From NCBI GenBank assembly GCA_963576785.1, contig OY756147.1, forward strand, positions 1,550,001 to 1,614,000: DNA of 64,000 nucleotides, in the 5' to 3' direction. Positions 48,001 through 62,477 of the stretch are shown piece by piece. This DNA is from Chlorophyllum brunneum (lineage: Eukaryota; Basidiomycota; Agaricomycetes; Agaricales; Agaricaceae). How positions within the stretch are numbered: the first letter of the stretch is position 1; each line of letters begins with the position of its first letter. The notes under the pieces were generated by a model. It did not search any database. It had not been told where the DNA came from and saw only the letters and a program-made list of their open reading frames with translations. The translations under genes and the position numbers were made by a program.

Positions 48001-49007
48001 ATGTCGTTGGTACAGGCCATTCCGATATACTTTGCGATCTGTAGAGCTTAAACCGGAACACAGATTCATGCACTCGTGGCAAAAGGGCAAACAATCCTCG
48101 CAGAACACCAGCAAACCGGAAAACGGGACTTCTCACAGGGTACGATTTCTCGGGCTTCTGGGTGTAGAATATCAGCATTCATTCAAGTCAACAGCCACTC
48201 AGACCATTCTGTCAAAGATTCCCCCGAATGACAGGTGAGCACCATCCAATCATACGCCGCAGAAACAGTCGTTCATGAGATCGTTCATGATATCAGCAAG
48301 CTGACCTACGTCTGGGACCAATATCTTTTCCACTATGTATCAGAAGAAGGATTCACATATCTAGTGATGGCGGATGACTCCGCAGGAAGGTGAGGGAATA
48401 ATTTGTCTGTGCTATCTCGCGTGTGCTTCAACGTGTTACAGGAGAATGCCGTTCGCATTCTTGTCTGAACTCCAACGCAAGGCATGTGGTTGTCCAACTA
48501 CGATTGGTTGTACGTCTCACTGATTGTGCCCTTCAGTTCAACTCCGCCCCTTCTTCATCCGGTCAGGACGACCTTCCAGCCTATGGCTTACAAGGTTCCT
48601 TCGGTCCCGTGATATCGTCCTTGATGCACACATACAATACGGCACCTCCTATGGATGAGCTTGCTCGTGCACAGACAGAACTGAACCACGTGAAAGACAT
48701 TATGGTGCAAAACGTAGAACAGATCTTGAGCAGGGGGGAGCGAATTGAGTTACTCGTTGACAAAACAGACGCCATGGCAGGACAGGCAACAGCCTTCAGA
48801 AGAGGTGCTCGTAGTGTGCGCCGCGAAATGTGGTGGAAGAATAAAAGGGTTCTTGGCCTTTCCATCATGATTGGACTGGTGAGTGATTCCACCTTCGACC
48901 TTTGTATCATCGGCTCTTAATGCAACATCCACCAGCTCTTAATTTGGATGCTTGCTGCCCAATTTTGTGGCGCTGGACTGAATAAGTGTGGTCATAGTAA
49001 AGCATGA
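48001..49007 (+). CDS. VAMP7: VAMP7-like longin R-SNARE
   Basis: Seven exons: 48001-48009, 48064-48139, 48195-48234, 48297-48389, 48442-48481, 48537-48878 and 48936-49007, total 223 residues. The N-terminal longin domain reads MSLIHALVAKGQTILAEHQQ, TGKRDFSQATQTILSKIPPN, LTYVWDQYLFHYVSEEGFTY and LVMADDSAGRRMPFAFLSEL. The SNARE helix reads ELNHVKDIMVQNVEQILSRG and ERIELLVDKTDAMAGQATAF, with the central Arg of R-SNAREs in SRGER, then WWKNKRVLGLSIMIGLLLIW, a C-terminal membrane anchor. VAMP7-type proteins drive fusion at vacuole/endosome and late secretory membranes. The first coding exon has nine bases. Intron 48482-48536 begins GC, not GT; no GT donor nearby keeps the frame, so it appears to be a GC-AG intron. 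At that junction the longin end is shorter than I expect from the family, a point to check. Confidence 0.92.
48482..48536 (+). other. GC-AG intron in the VAMP7-like gene
   Basis: CGCAAG is followed by GCATGT and the intron ends CTTCAG before TTCAACTCC. Both flanking frames are in phase only with this junction. GC-AG introns are a known minority class spliced by the major spliceosome. Confidence 0.65.
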
Positions 49008-50546
49008 ATCCACACCTCAAAACTCTTCAAGATATCCAAACATACAGTTCGTTTGCCCATATATTGGTAGGAAACTAGACGCTCGCCGGTTGTCGGTCAT
49101 AATTTCTTTTGTTTCATCTGTATTCTATGTCATCAGAAACTTGTTCCTTGAATTAGTCGCTCTTTCAGTCTCAACTTTGATTATCGAGTCTAATTTGTGC
49201 GACAATTTCCCGGCGTATCAATTGAATCAGGCAACCTCTGCGACCCCCATCTCCAAAAAGGACCCACTACACGGTAGCGATATAGATCCGGCTTATCTTC
49301 AACTTCAAAAGAGTGATGACAAATGGTTTTTTCCTAATTTCGATACTATATCCATCATGGAGGACCCAACACTCGATGATCAGTCAGAGCAAGAGAGAAC
49401 AACCGAATCAGCCAGATTGGTTACGAAGCATTGACCTTCCCAGCGCCTTGCGGGGTCCAGAAACTGTTCTCTGTGATGACAACGCCATCTGCCAAAACGT
49501 CGTCAAGAGCATCAGGCTAGGAGACCCAATACTTATTTGTATGGTAATCTTCTCTGGAGACTTATTCTAGTCTGGATAATCTGATGCTGATGTAGCAGTT
49601 GTGTACTACTTCGACGGATCGAGTTGGTGTGACGAAGTCCCAAGTCATGTGTTGTGCCCCAAACGTCCGATTAGATACCCATTTCATGTAAGCATATTCT
49701 CGTGGTGATGTTGACAACAAGAGATACCTTTCAATAGACCTTCCTGCCTTTAAAAGTATTAAATACATTCATCTCTTTTTGATAACATCGGGGTGGGAAG
49801 AGGGGGAAACCTCCGATTTCGGATCTTGCTTATCAGACGCATGATAAATGCGCCACATTTTCCATTTAGCCAGCTATTGGCAGTTCTGGCTGTGGTCGTT
49901 CTTGAAGCCTTGAGAGTTGATACTTATAGTGCTTCCGTTCGCACACTAGAAGGATTGAGACCTCCCGCGAACTTGAGGGTGCGACAGCCAAGTGGCACAT
50001 ATATATACCTTATGGTTCATCTATGCGTTTCGAGATGGTTGAGCTCAGCAACTTCTATATCAATATTCCAGGAACTTCGATGTGATCGATGATTACGCTC
50101 AATTCCATGAATCGAGTCCTTAGGCTGTTCTGTGCCGAGAACCTTCGCTAGTCGAACGTTTTACTGTGGGGGCAGATAGAGAGGCCAAACAAACTCGGTC
50201 AGGACCATGCATATCGTTACTGTACAAGATAGTATAATACAATGAGATGTGTATGGATATGTATGAATTTATGCAGGATGATACAGTTCGAAAGGCAAAG
50301 AGGCAACAAAAAAGCAAAACGTTCCAGTGAATCCGAACGTATTGCGATAAAAATACTCAAACAATAATAGTGAATGAAGAATGAGAGGGGAGACGATATT
50401 CAAGCCAAAGGTGAAACTGATGATTGTTGATTACTTGCTCAATCCGACATAACATACGAACAAAGTCCGGTCCATGTCGGGAGAACGACATAGTATGCAA
50501 TGAAAGATGTGTGCTGATTAATGAATGGACGGGATGATGAGAGCTA
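49008..50546. other. Intergenic stretch (1.5 kb) between convergent genes
   Basis: Unassigned plus-strand frames (48988-49434, 49313-49570, 49793-50092) without known motifs. The right part is AT-rich and is probably the 3' region of RING gene B. Confidence 0.35.
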
Positions 50547-52701
50547 TCATGTGTAGATACCGAGCGCAGTTGGGGACATCATCGAGGAAGAGTTATGGGT
50601 CGCACCAGCACTTGTATGTCGTTGACTTGCATAAGGTACAGTAGAGTCCGGACCAGAGGACGCGCGCAATTTATGGTAGCTCGAAGATGCGCTAGAAGAG
50701 ACCGAGCCTGAACGAGCGAGCTCAGATTGCTTCTTTTCTTTCTCGAGCCGACGACGTTCACGTTCTTGTTCCTTTTTCTCTTTACGCTCTTTCTCGATAG
50801 CCATGGCAGCATTACTTGCGCGAGAGAAGACTGGGGCCTGTGGTACAGAGGGTCCGGAAGGTGTGGAAGGAGCCACGTAGGTAGTACCCGATGGCGGTGA
50901 TGCCCTGACACGTTCACCCTCACCTTGCTTAGGCGACATGAGAGGCGTTACCCGGTGTTGCAGAGGTGCGGTTGCGTCCCGAGAGGGAGGCCGTGGCGCT
51001 AGCTCGGCCTTCTGAACTTGTTGTGGGGTCCCCCGGGCGAGAGAAGCAGGGAAGTGGGTTGATGTCATGTTAGGAAGAGATGACGATGTGCCTGTGTTGT
51101 CCTGCAGGAGATCGTGTAGTCTTGACTTCAATGATTCGGTCTCTCGACTCTGCAGACTACTGTGGCTGGAAGTAGGACTGTAAACATCTCGTACCCCTCC
51201 ACTTGGGCGGGGCTTGGGCGAGGAAGTGCGACTGGGGACACGACTAGGAGGTCGACTGTTATGCATAGGGATAGTGTGGGACCGTGCTCGTCCAGGGCTC
51301 ATCATGGGGGTCGGGTAGGATGTACCACTAGGAGTAGGAGGTGGAGCGTTCATATTAGCTTCTATAACAGGAGTTGATGCGGAATTCGCGATGGAAGGAC
51401 GACGTGATCCGCGTTTCTTGTTATCTTCATTAAAGATCGCAAACTCCTCGCAATCACAAGTGTACGGGTGGCCAGCAGCGTCGCACTTCTTGGGTAACGG
51501 CGACGGCGGGATCACAAACGACTGGAAAGATATCTGAGATGCCTTCTTACGCAGCGACTTCTTAGCCTTAAACTTGTCCCGTGCCTCATCCTCTTCGGGG
51601 AGTGCGACAGGGTCTGGTAATGGTCCAGTAAATTGCGGAAGTGGTGATATCAAGTACGTCGTAGGATCGTGTACGGCTGCCTCCTTGAGCCCGGATTGGT
51701 CGAGCTCGGCGAAGGGACGAGGTTGTGGGGTCTTTGCCAAATCCGGATCCATATCCATATCAGGAGTGGGTGGTATTGGCTGAGGCGTTGGAGGCATCCC
51801 TAAAAACCTGATCTCCAGTTGGAGTCGCCTCCATTCTTCAACGATAAAGTTATACTATAATAATGAGCATCTGTCCAGTAGACGTGTGGGATATGAATAC
51901 TCACTTGGCTAAAGATCGAAGCCGTCAGATCAGGAAGCCACACAAAAAATAGCACACTCACTCGACAACGGTTTCGTAAGCCTTGTGTGCTCGAGAGCAG
52001 TGATCCCTGAGACCTTTCTCCACAGTTAGTGCCGTCTGCCTCTCATGTCTACGTCTTTCCTTCAGCTCCTGAACGCGCTTCTCCAGTTCCCCCTTTTCGG
52101 CTCCCAACTGCTCGACCTGGCCCTGCAAGGCAGTACAGGCGTGTCTTTGGTGATTGAGAGTCGATTTCACTTCGCACAAGTACGCTATCACCCTGTGGGT
52201 CATTCGCAGATCAGGGAACTAGAGGAGTGGTCAATAAAGTTCGAGAATTGACAGACGCTCGTACCATAGAACGGGGGTAGTCGGCCAGAAAGTTCCGGCA
52301 TTCATCAATGAGTGCCCTGAGTTTCTCTTCCGACGAACCAGTACTGAAAATGGCCTGTAGAGCGTCTTGCAGCCTTCGCGCATCTTGCTCCGCTTGAGTG
52401 GCACCAGTTGGTGGATTGGTGGGCGATCCCCGTTGTGAGTTGTCCACGTCAATGTGGAGCCTCACGATGGAATCTGCATCGTACGGAGTTCGACACATGG
52501 GGCATTGGGGACGCGGCAAGTGTTGCAGACAACTGGGTTCACGAGAAGTGGCGAGTAAGAACGAGGCTGGGATGTTTGACGTAGCGGTACTCACGCGAGA
52601 CAGAAAACATGGCCGCATTGTATCGAACAAGGGCACTTGGAGTCTTGTCCATAGTGTTCAAGGCATACATCGCATGTTGAACCTGGGCCAAGATTAAGCA
52701 T
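50547..52701 (-). CDS. RING-finger protein B, probable E3 ubiquitin ligase, 647 residues
   Basis: Exons: 52701-52595, 52532-52265, 52218-51962, 51908-51905 (4 bases) and 51854-50547. The RING is CDVCLEHYG, CGHVFCLACL, CPMCRTPYD. The middle is helical and charged (THRVIAYLCEVKSTLNHQRH, EQLGAEKGELEKRVQELKER), a likely coiled coil. The tail is Pro/Ser-rich with a charged segment rich in Lys and Glu (ERKEKKEQERERRRLEKEKK) and ends in LGIYT. In the tail is a Cys/His cluster, CDAAGHPYTCDCEEF, that might bind metal. The start MLNLGPGSTCDVC matches the starts of A (MLTLSSGSACDVC) and C (MLILHPSSSCDVC), which supports all three. The 4 base exon CCAA is flanked by CTTTAG and GTGAGT. Substrate unknown. 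Confidence 0.86.
51905..51908 (-). other. 4-base microexon of RING gene B
   Basis: On the minus strand CTTTAG, CCAA, GTGAGT. It completes an Asp codon and adds Gln, changing phase 2 to phase 0. It has the same four bases and the same donor as in RING gene A. Flanking introns are 53 and 50 bases. Confidence 0.75.
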
Positions 52702-55700
52702 AGTTTGTCGGGTAATGAGCGACGGTTGACAATATAGAGTACAGGTTAGGGGTAATGAAGGGGATGCCTGAAAGAAACAGCCCACAGGGTATATGGATGG
52801 TGAGTGTGGTTAGACGGACAAGAAAGGTGGAATAAATGTGGTGGGGAAAGGACAGAGTCCTAACATGAACCGAACATCAAGATGGCAGCGGTGTTATAAG
52901 TAGGCACGAGGCGCCGTTAGCCGGAATCAGAGTAGTTCGGACGGAAGACTAATTACGGAATATCACCATCTCACTCCTTTTCGGACGTAGCCTGTATCGA
53001 AGGTCCCTGGACTGTTTGGCCAATCCGAACCAGGGCGAATGCATTAGCTAACCAGCAGTCCAAATCGGCGTCTTCTTGTCGAGGTCAGTAAGGCTGGAGT
53101 GACGCACTGCTTACAAGATAAGGAGGGTTGTCCCGTCACAATCACAGTCCTGTGGGTACCTACCACGTTGATCCTGGCCAATCTGATGAACTAGATCAAA
53201 CCAACCTCGCCCTGCACTCAGGTTTGGAACGGTTGGCCATCGCGTGACCAGGGGTATATCGGGTACCGGCTCGAGCATTTGGCCTCGTGGTAGGGCCTCA
53301 ACATGTTCCCCTGCTTTGCTTCTGAGTCCATGGAATCGCGTCCTGCTTACCAAATGACAGGTTTCTTGCATCTTTCCTAAGGAGTTAGTGTCCCATAGGC
53401 GCAGCTGTCGAAGCGGGATTGCTCCAGATTTCCGTGAGGCACTTCTCGCGACCTTTGGCCTCAACTCAGATGTTACCTGGACAGGACCGAGAAAGTATAC
53501 AATTGCACTCACGTTTTCTCAACAAGCCTGGATCTCTCCAATTCGATCAATGTCCAGATTCCGATGCCGAGAGTACCACTCTGATTCCGAGTTGCTCCTT
53601 CCAAGAGCTAAAACACGAACCAAGTTCCGTTTCCCGACATCAATTTGCGGTCATACAGCTTAGAAAGACCGGTTACAATGGAGTATTGTTCGCCTGCCCA
53701 GCGGGCGCATGACATACACCATGTAATTGCTATGCCAGCTTTCGGATGGTTCCCAATAAAGATGAGCATCAGGGAAACCAAAAGGCCGTAGCCCGAGGCC
53801 GCTTTGTCACTCAAGTGACACGCTCACGTGATGGTATTTGATGACAGGAATCAGAATTCTGAGCGCTTGCCTTCGAGATTCGTTCTCGTTAGAGAGGAGA
53901 ACACTCGCCGAAGTCATGGGAGAAAGAAGTTATACGGTTTCCTCAAACCAAGGGATACATAACATAACGAAGGACATTCCGCCGCGAGGTTAGATACTGT
54001 GTCCTGCGGAATGGTGATTGAATAGACATAATATATCTCCAGGCAACATCCTTGCAGTCTCAAACAATCGCCCAGAAACGACAGGGCGGAAACATTTGGG
54101 ATGGTCAGCTGATAGTATTCTACACTTGCTTCTCGCGACATGACGCATCGTCCCGTTCCCGCGAACGGGGTCAGTCCATGAGACCGCAGACAACGATCTG
54201 CCATGCCCTGGCTGTGGAAAGACATATGAAGTATCTCATGACCTGTGTTTATGATGAACATTAAACTCCCAGTAACAACCCCACAACATGTGAGAACCTT
54301 CTTATCTTCCCATTGATAATCGATGACGGATGTTTGGCCTCTTCCCAGGAGTCTTTAAAGACTCCAGACTGGTATCTCATGGTCTGGAATCTATCCGCTT
54401 CGGCTTGCCATATTGCCATAGAGGTGACCAGTCCAAAAATCCACTTTGCGACGTCGTTTGTCCAAATTTCTGATAACCAAGGCTCCGGACATTCTCGTGA
54501 CACCAGGGCTCCGCTCGCCAACGCCACTTGTGAAGGTGGAATCACGGTTCCGAGAAAAAAGGCCCATTGCCGCCTGTGCTGAGTACTGGTGGGAGATGAT
54601 CCGCTCAGTTTGAAGTCGGAACAAGGTGCTTATTTGTTTTTGTTTGGAGCTGAGGCTAACGTGTCAGTCACGCATCGCTCCTTCTCACGGTCATCCAGTG
54701 ACATACGTTGCAAGCTTGTGCCAGCACACTTCAATCTGCACTCTCACCGAACTTTCCTTATCCCTTTGTATCCGGTATAATAATGGTGAGGGTCTTGGAA
54801 TAACATGTCTTTCAACTGCTAACAGATTTCGCCAGTCTGATTCCGATTCTACTCGTGTCAGCGGTCGCAATTCTTCCGGTGTTGCCAAACCCCCTGGTGC
54901 TCAGATTCGGTTTGTAACGCGACCTTCAAGTCCGACTGTTATCTTACGTTCTACCATGTACCTTCAGGAGACGTGCAGCGGGCTCACAAGTGTCGAAACC
55001 CAACTCTTCACGAGCAGCTGGGGCTGGCGGGTCATCAAACACGATGCTCAAACTTTACACCGACGATTCTCCTGGCCTCCGAGTGCAAGTATCACCTTTA
55101 ATACCTACCTAACACCGCTCTTACACTTTTCTTTAGTGACCCCTTCATCGTCCTTGTCCTTTCTCTATCATTCATTGGTTCCATCTTCTTCCTACATATT
55201 TCGGCCAAAATCATCCGCGCTTTCACCAAATAACTGGTACCAACTACTAGCGATATTTATTAAATGTTACGGGACTGGCCAACGTTGTGTCTCCTTTTGA
55301 GACAGACGTAGAGGACGGTGTAAGGAGGTCATCCTTCGTGGCACCATGGTATTTGGATCACCTGTATCAAAAAGGCGGTCTCTTCCAGAGACATTTTATG
55401 ATAATTTATACCACTTTCCCCTCAACACAGTTGAATGTCGTGTGGGAGCATATGGTTACGGAATTGACCGCATAAATTCCTTTCAAACCCACTCAACCCC
55501 ATACCCGTGCTACCCGACCATGTCATTAAAGTGCTTTGAAATGCAAGGCTCAAGCTACAAGCGGACCCACGCTCACTACCGCCGACCTCAAATTGTATGC
55601 AAGGTTGCTCTTCAGCGCTTCGATCTTTTCCGTCATAACTTGAGCTGGTTCGATTGCACTATCCACGGAGCGCCCACCGATGAGAAACGAACCCAAGAAG

Positions 55701-58700
55701 AGAGTAATTAGTAGGCATGGTACATTTAAATGCTCCTCGCCTCACGACATCCTCGTTGCTTGGAAGACATCATGACCAACCCCAGACCTTAAAGCGCCTT
55801 TACACCGAATGGGGTAACAAAATAAGCTCTTCTTTTCGCTCGAATGAGCTTCCATGTATAACTAGGTACCACTCACTACAGGCATGGATCGTCGGGGCCT
55901 GTTGTAAATTTCTGACTTGCCGAGTAGAAAGATGTATGTAAATGAATTAGACGCTTGGTTTAAATGATGATGGTCTGGAACGAGGCTCACATGCATTTCG
56001 ATTGCTCTGTGCGATGCTCTGACGTCCACCTCACTTTACCTCGAAAACTTGCGGCCTCTAGCTTATTACTCACGGAACGGCGGCCGATATGTATCGGTCG
56101 TGTCGGACGAATATAAACTCTTAACGTCTGGAAAGTAAGAGATCAAGAAGTCTTCTCAAGAGATCGTTTCCTTGGACTTGAGCGGTAACCACGACTGAGA
56201 TACTAGGGTCGCCCGCTATCATCGCTTCGGTTCCGTCTTCCCTCCGAATATTGTCAGACGCGCGCCATCGCGACTGCACTCACACTACACCAAACTAGAC
56301 ACACTCGTATTGTCTACCCCAGTATGCTTACGATCTCTCGCTCACCCCCATTACGATTTCATTTTATACTTCAATGAAATCAGAATACATCATATACGCC
56401 ACCGGCCAAGTAACCTTTGACAGCCTCCTCGAGTTGATAGTCCAATCCAAGTCTACTTATACCCCTTCTGGCCGAGGCTCGCTGTTGTCTAGCATAGGGC
56501 GTAGGAGACGCCTTGTGTGGGAGGAAAGCACCCTTTTTTTTCACCGATCAACTTGGCGAAGACCTAGCGAAGGGCGGCCAAAGCGTGAAGGTCGTGGGTT
56601 AATAGGGAGTCGTGTAACCTGGAATGGACTGCCTCGGGGTTCGCGGTATATGAACTAGTGTAACGTGGTATGAAATCCGCCTGCGTTCCGCTTGGAAATA
56701 TCACAGAGATGAGCTGAAGAAAAACAACCAGTCCACTCCACCGTATTGCAGTCTGCAGGCTAATAAGTTATGCCGAATGTGGAGAGGTTATGAGCATGTG
56801 GATATTTTGCGGCTGATGCTTTCACGAAGCGGAAGTAGTCGTTTGTGGACAGCTAGAGTATGGAGTTCTGATGTGAGTCAAACCAGAGATCTGGTTGGAA
56901 TACAGCTTTACTACGCATGATGTTGCAACGAGGCATCAAATTGAAACAACCTGAAAGTTTCGGCCCTGAGTATCGCTTCCTGTGGACACATATATATTCA
57001 TCAGTAGTGAAATTATATCCGCATGTTTATCGTACTCGTTGAGCGGGGAAGTATATCGCGAGGTAGGAACGCGCTTCGGGCGGAGTTCTGTGTATTTTGG
57101 GAGCAAGACTAGGAAGGTGGATCTGGAAGTTCCAAAGACCTTTCTGACGTGAATTGACATTTTTGAGAAAGCGATGATGAAAGCGGTGGTGGTGGTAATA
57201 AGCACACGCCATGAATACATTCAAGGCCCTCGGACGCTAGTCGGAATCTAGGAATAACCTGTGAGCGCTTGTACTGAAACACTGAGAACACACCTGCGCT
57301 GTTGTACCTGATTCGTACGAACGTCATGGAAGTCCGGGGTGCGGGGCTGGTGTTACAGCTAAGGTAAGTGCATCTTCCCCATCCATTGATGTTGGAGTAG
57401 AGCACATGAGCGTGCGGGTTTCAAGAATAAGGTCCATAGTAGACCCACCAACATGACCCTGGTGAACTACCACATTCGATCATGCAGGGTCGTGACTGAA
57501 ATACATTACATATCCACGTTAGAGAAGGTCTTTGGAAGATGAAGTGTGATAAGGATAGCAGTCTAAGCCTGATCAGGGTAATGCGATGAGCCGGGTTCTC
57601 AACATGAGGCTGAGGGAACACGAGGCATATTTAGAGCTCCCTCTTTGAATCTGAAACCTAGTAAATTCTTCTGCATCTTAGGCTTCCGGCGACAATAGTT
57701 GCTGAAGAGAGAAACTGGGTGTTTGTGTCATGGTTGATGTATGTTTGAATGGTGCACGTTGTAGGGTGAATGGAAAGAACAGGTAGTATAATGGAAAGCT
57801 TAAAGGGAGGCTATAAAACGGGGTTAGCACCTCTTTAGTTGTTTGAATGATTGGGGCTTTGGCAGTCTGAAAGCGCAAGAGGGACACTCAGCTGGTTTGT
57901 CGTCTTGGAATTGCCCTATATTCTTCTCCAAGGAAACAAGTCGACGGTGGGCCACATAGCAATGCCCAGGTCTACTCAGCCGAGTGAGCCCAAGGTTCCT
58001 GGCCCGACAAACCTTCCCTGTTTCTTAAACAGTTCATGCTTTGGTCCATGTTGGTCTAGTAGATTTCGAAACCGGTTTACTGTGTACTGAGGTCCCCCAA
58101 CCCAATTTGAAGGGTGTTTTCCGATGACGCCATTGATGCCCTCATGGACAGTGAGAGGACACTCAGTTTTCATTCACGTCTACTTTCCATGTTGAGAGCC
58201 AATGAGTGGACGGCGGTGTCCGCCCTACCTGTGGATGACCCTGGACAGGAGTGGAGCAACGACTCTGCCTAACAGACTGATGGACAAACCCATTGTTCGA
58301 GCCAGACTCCACCGGGACCATCGATATCAACCCACGACCCACTTCCTTTCTGGTTCCCTCGACATCGTGCTGAAAGCGTGCAGCGCAAGAAATTTAAAGG
58401 TGAGTACAGAGTTATTTAAGTTGCAACCATGACCTTCGTCTAGATGAAATTTCTTCTGAAAGTGTCCGCTCCAGGCGAGGCCGTGACTTCGGACTGCTAT
58501 ACACTGGATTGCTTGTTTGAAACTCACGAATTATACGTGGTAGATGAAGGCGGGCTCCAGGAAGAACTAAGGTCTTCTGTTTCTTTCCTTCGACGAGAGG
58601 GCCGATAAATTCTCGGCATGAATATGTACAGAGTGGATACGGAATCGGGAAGCCATACCTTTCCCATTTTCCACCTCACGGGTGGACGGAGTTCATGGCA

Positions 58701-59300
58701 TTCTATGCTTCGAATTGCGTCGTGGCCGAGCTCCTGAGACCGAGTCGCTGGATTGTTGGCGCTGGGAGTCCGGAACGCCGATGAACTGTTTGAGACCAGG
58801 TCGGCTGGTCGGGCCTACAAAAATGCTGGACTCACTATATCCCCGGTTCTATCCCAAGTCCTCGACGGCTCTGTCAACGCGTGAGCTCACGTCGACTTCC
58901 TTCCCTGTCTGAGGGTGTCTATGGAAACAAGGTACACTTGAGGACAGGAAGGCCACGCCCAAAACCCTGTCCAAGATGCTCTGGGAAAGGTCGGTACCCC
59001 ATTGAATGCTCATGTCTTCAGCTCTCGTCGAATACCAAATCGGTCTAGTTATCAAGTTCGGGGATAAGGTTGTTACCAATGTTTGGGAAAGGGGGGAAAC
59101 GACCGGAACCCTGACGGCGTAGATAAGGCGGCCAATGCCAGCTCCTTCTCGGTGGACCCACCAGTTAGTGGAGGGCAGAAATCGCTGCGCAGTGAGCATT
59201 CAAAATCTATCACGGCGAGCAAAGACACTAATATCCACCCACAGAGCGGAGACGACATTCACAAAGCATCAGCAACGGAATCTACTCAGGTCTGCGAGAG
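52702..59300. other. Gene-poor stretch (6.6 kb)
   Basis: The longest stretch without a recognisable gene. Frames up to 224 codons (54626-55300 +) and 133 codons (53111-53512 -) exist, but they show no domain, no codon-use signal that I can see, and do not splice into longer products. I find no inverted terminal repeats, reverse transcriptase or transposase motif by eye. It may be decayed repeat DNA. Confidence 0.4.
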
Positions 59301-60706
59301 CTAGCCCGATGAGGTGCTGCAATTTCGCAACTCCCTTGCGCATTTCATACATGCACAATCGAAGAACCATTCCCTTAACGCCTCCCTCCTTTGCTCTACT
59401 CCCTGGTTAGTCTCAACATATGCGATGCATAACTCTTCTCCCGCATTTACGTCCCTGATGGTGTAATATTCGATCACTCGGCCCTTACACTTCTTACGCA
59501 GCGTTGGCGAGCAGTCTGGGCGAACATCAACAAAAGAAAGATTGTTCATCGCGGGTACCGAAACATACCATGGTTAAAGTACGACCCGAACGGATATAGT
59601 CCCCAGCCTAACATCTCACTGTCCATCCCTTCTGGTGCCATATCCCATATCCCAAACACATTCCCATGTTCGCGTCCCAAAATGGCTCGAGTATCATGCG
59701 GTGTGTCCGCTGATTTTTTGAGCAGATGCACAAGTCGATTCGTTCGTTCGGAGAGGTACTTCGTTTCTCTAATTGCCGAGTAGGCGATAAATTTGATGAA
59801 GACCCACACACGGACATGGAACGCAAGGATATGCGGTTTAGCCTGGAGATGTGCGAGGCTATTGTCCTGGAGATCGAGAAGATCTGACCAAGTGCTACCA
59901 GGATAGGTGATGCTAGCAAGCGCTTCGGAGCTAGGATTCGTCTCCGAGAGTACTTCCACGCATTTTCTCAATAGGCCAGCCAATACGAAGCGTGCAGTGT
60001 CCAACTCAAATTCGGTGAGCATTGTTGGAGAAACAGGGATTAGTTTCGTGTTACTTTTTCGGTTCGAGGGAATAATGTCTTTGGCTACTGGTGTCGATGA
60101 TCTAGAAAAAGAAGCAAGTATTTCTGCCTGTTCCCAAACATCTTCTAGGAATGGCGAAGAAATCTTCGTCGTAGAATCTAAATCCTCAAGTGACTGTAGG
60201 AATGTCAACCATCCCAGCTCAACGCCACTGGAAACCGATACAGTCCGGGGTTTGGCCTTGTCCTTTTCCATTGTTGCTAAGCGCCGTTCGAGGACGGCAT
60301 TGATTATACCTCTCACACCCGCGTGATTACCCTGTGTACATGTCGCATCTTCGTCGTCAGCTATCCAAGCACTCCGGCATGCCTCGCCACAAAACCATAC
60401 ACCCGCGTTTGGCCCACCCATTCCATTCCTCTTCTGACCGCCACCTGTCTTCCCTCCCTCGCTGGCTTGTTGTGGTTCAAGCGCCACGTTGATGCTCCAG
60501 CTACCCTTGTTTGCTACTTCCCAAGACCACGAAAAACACCATGCACAGACTTCCTTTCTAAATTTTCGGTAGACAACGCTGGCATAGGGCGCTTTGCATG
60601 TAAGTATTAAGGTATCCTTGGGTATATTCTGAGATGCGAAGACACCACGACCGCCGTAGGGTGTTGGGTCGATGGTGAAGTAGGGTGAGGTTGGACCTGG
60701 GGGCAT
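59301..60706 (-). CDS. SET-domain protein with MYND-like insert (SMYD/Set6-like)
   Basis: Two exons, 60706-59569 and 59515-59301, joined across a 53 base intron, give 450 residues. The first SET half is YGGRGVFASQNIPKDTLIL; a Cys-rich insert follows (VCAWCFSWSW and WFCGEACRSAW), like the split MYND zinc finger of SMYD proteins. The second SET half is GSYFNHDCSPTLRKKC with the NHxC core, then GEELCIAYVE, and a post-SET Cys cluster FDCACMKC. These features point to a protein lysine methyltransferase using S-adenosylmethionine; the substrate is unknown. The core NHxC motif is split by the intron (GSYFNH / DCSP), so it is only seen after splicing. The start is the first ATG of the frame and is followed by the normal N-terminal SET strand. 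A TPI gene lies upstream in the same orientation. Confidence 0.87.
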
Positions 60707-60939
60707 GGGTGGAATGCAAAGGAATGGTAGGGACAGGTGGCGTAATTGACCGCTGGCACTTGCACGTTTTCCGGGAGTGCAGGAGATAAGATGATTTTTT
60801 TTGCGAGGCGTTGTTTTGATTGGCTGGTCTATTTATCTAATCTTATCTCTGAAGTGATGACAGAACTACGAGTTTATTGAACTTTGGCAAGTTCCGCTGT
60901 TGATTCCTTGATCTAAAGTTGCAACGTAATGCTCTGCCC

Positions 60940-62048
<1,109 letters not shown>

Positions 62049-62477
62049 TGTGGACTTGGAGTGTTAGATGCGAGTAGAGTGAAGAAAAGGGCAGATCGGA
62101 TACGGTCGGGTTGAGGATGCTACTCAGTGTTGCAAGGGATCTATCGAGTTCTGGATGACCTGATAAGATTAGGGAGCTTGGCTTAATTGGGATGTAATAA
62201 GCGCCATTGATGAATCATATATTAATCATATCTCCAAATCAACCTGTGGTAGTATCAGATCAGCATTGGGTTCCTGATATGTACGCAAATAAACTTATGA
62301 CTTGCTAATGATATCCATCTATGGGACATCCACAGGTCCATACACCGGTAAGAAGTGGACGAAAGGATTTCCAGATATTTGTCCAGATAATATGATACAT
62401 TGCATAAGTACGATTCACCTCGACCACGGTATTGGTAGACCACCATAGAACGCTACAAGTTACCCATCCAAGAAGTT
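62049..62477. other. Region between the TPI start and the MFS transporter end
   Basis: About 0.4 kb with no exon, holding the TPI promoter and the 3' region of the transporter gene. Confidence 0.45.
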
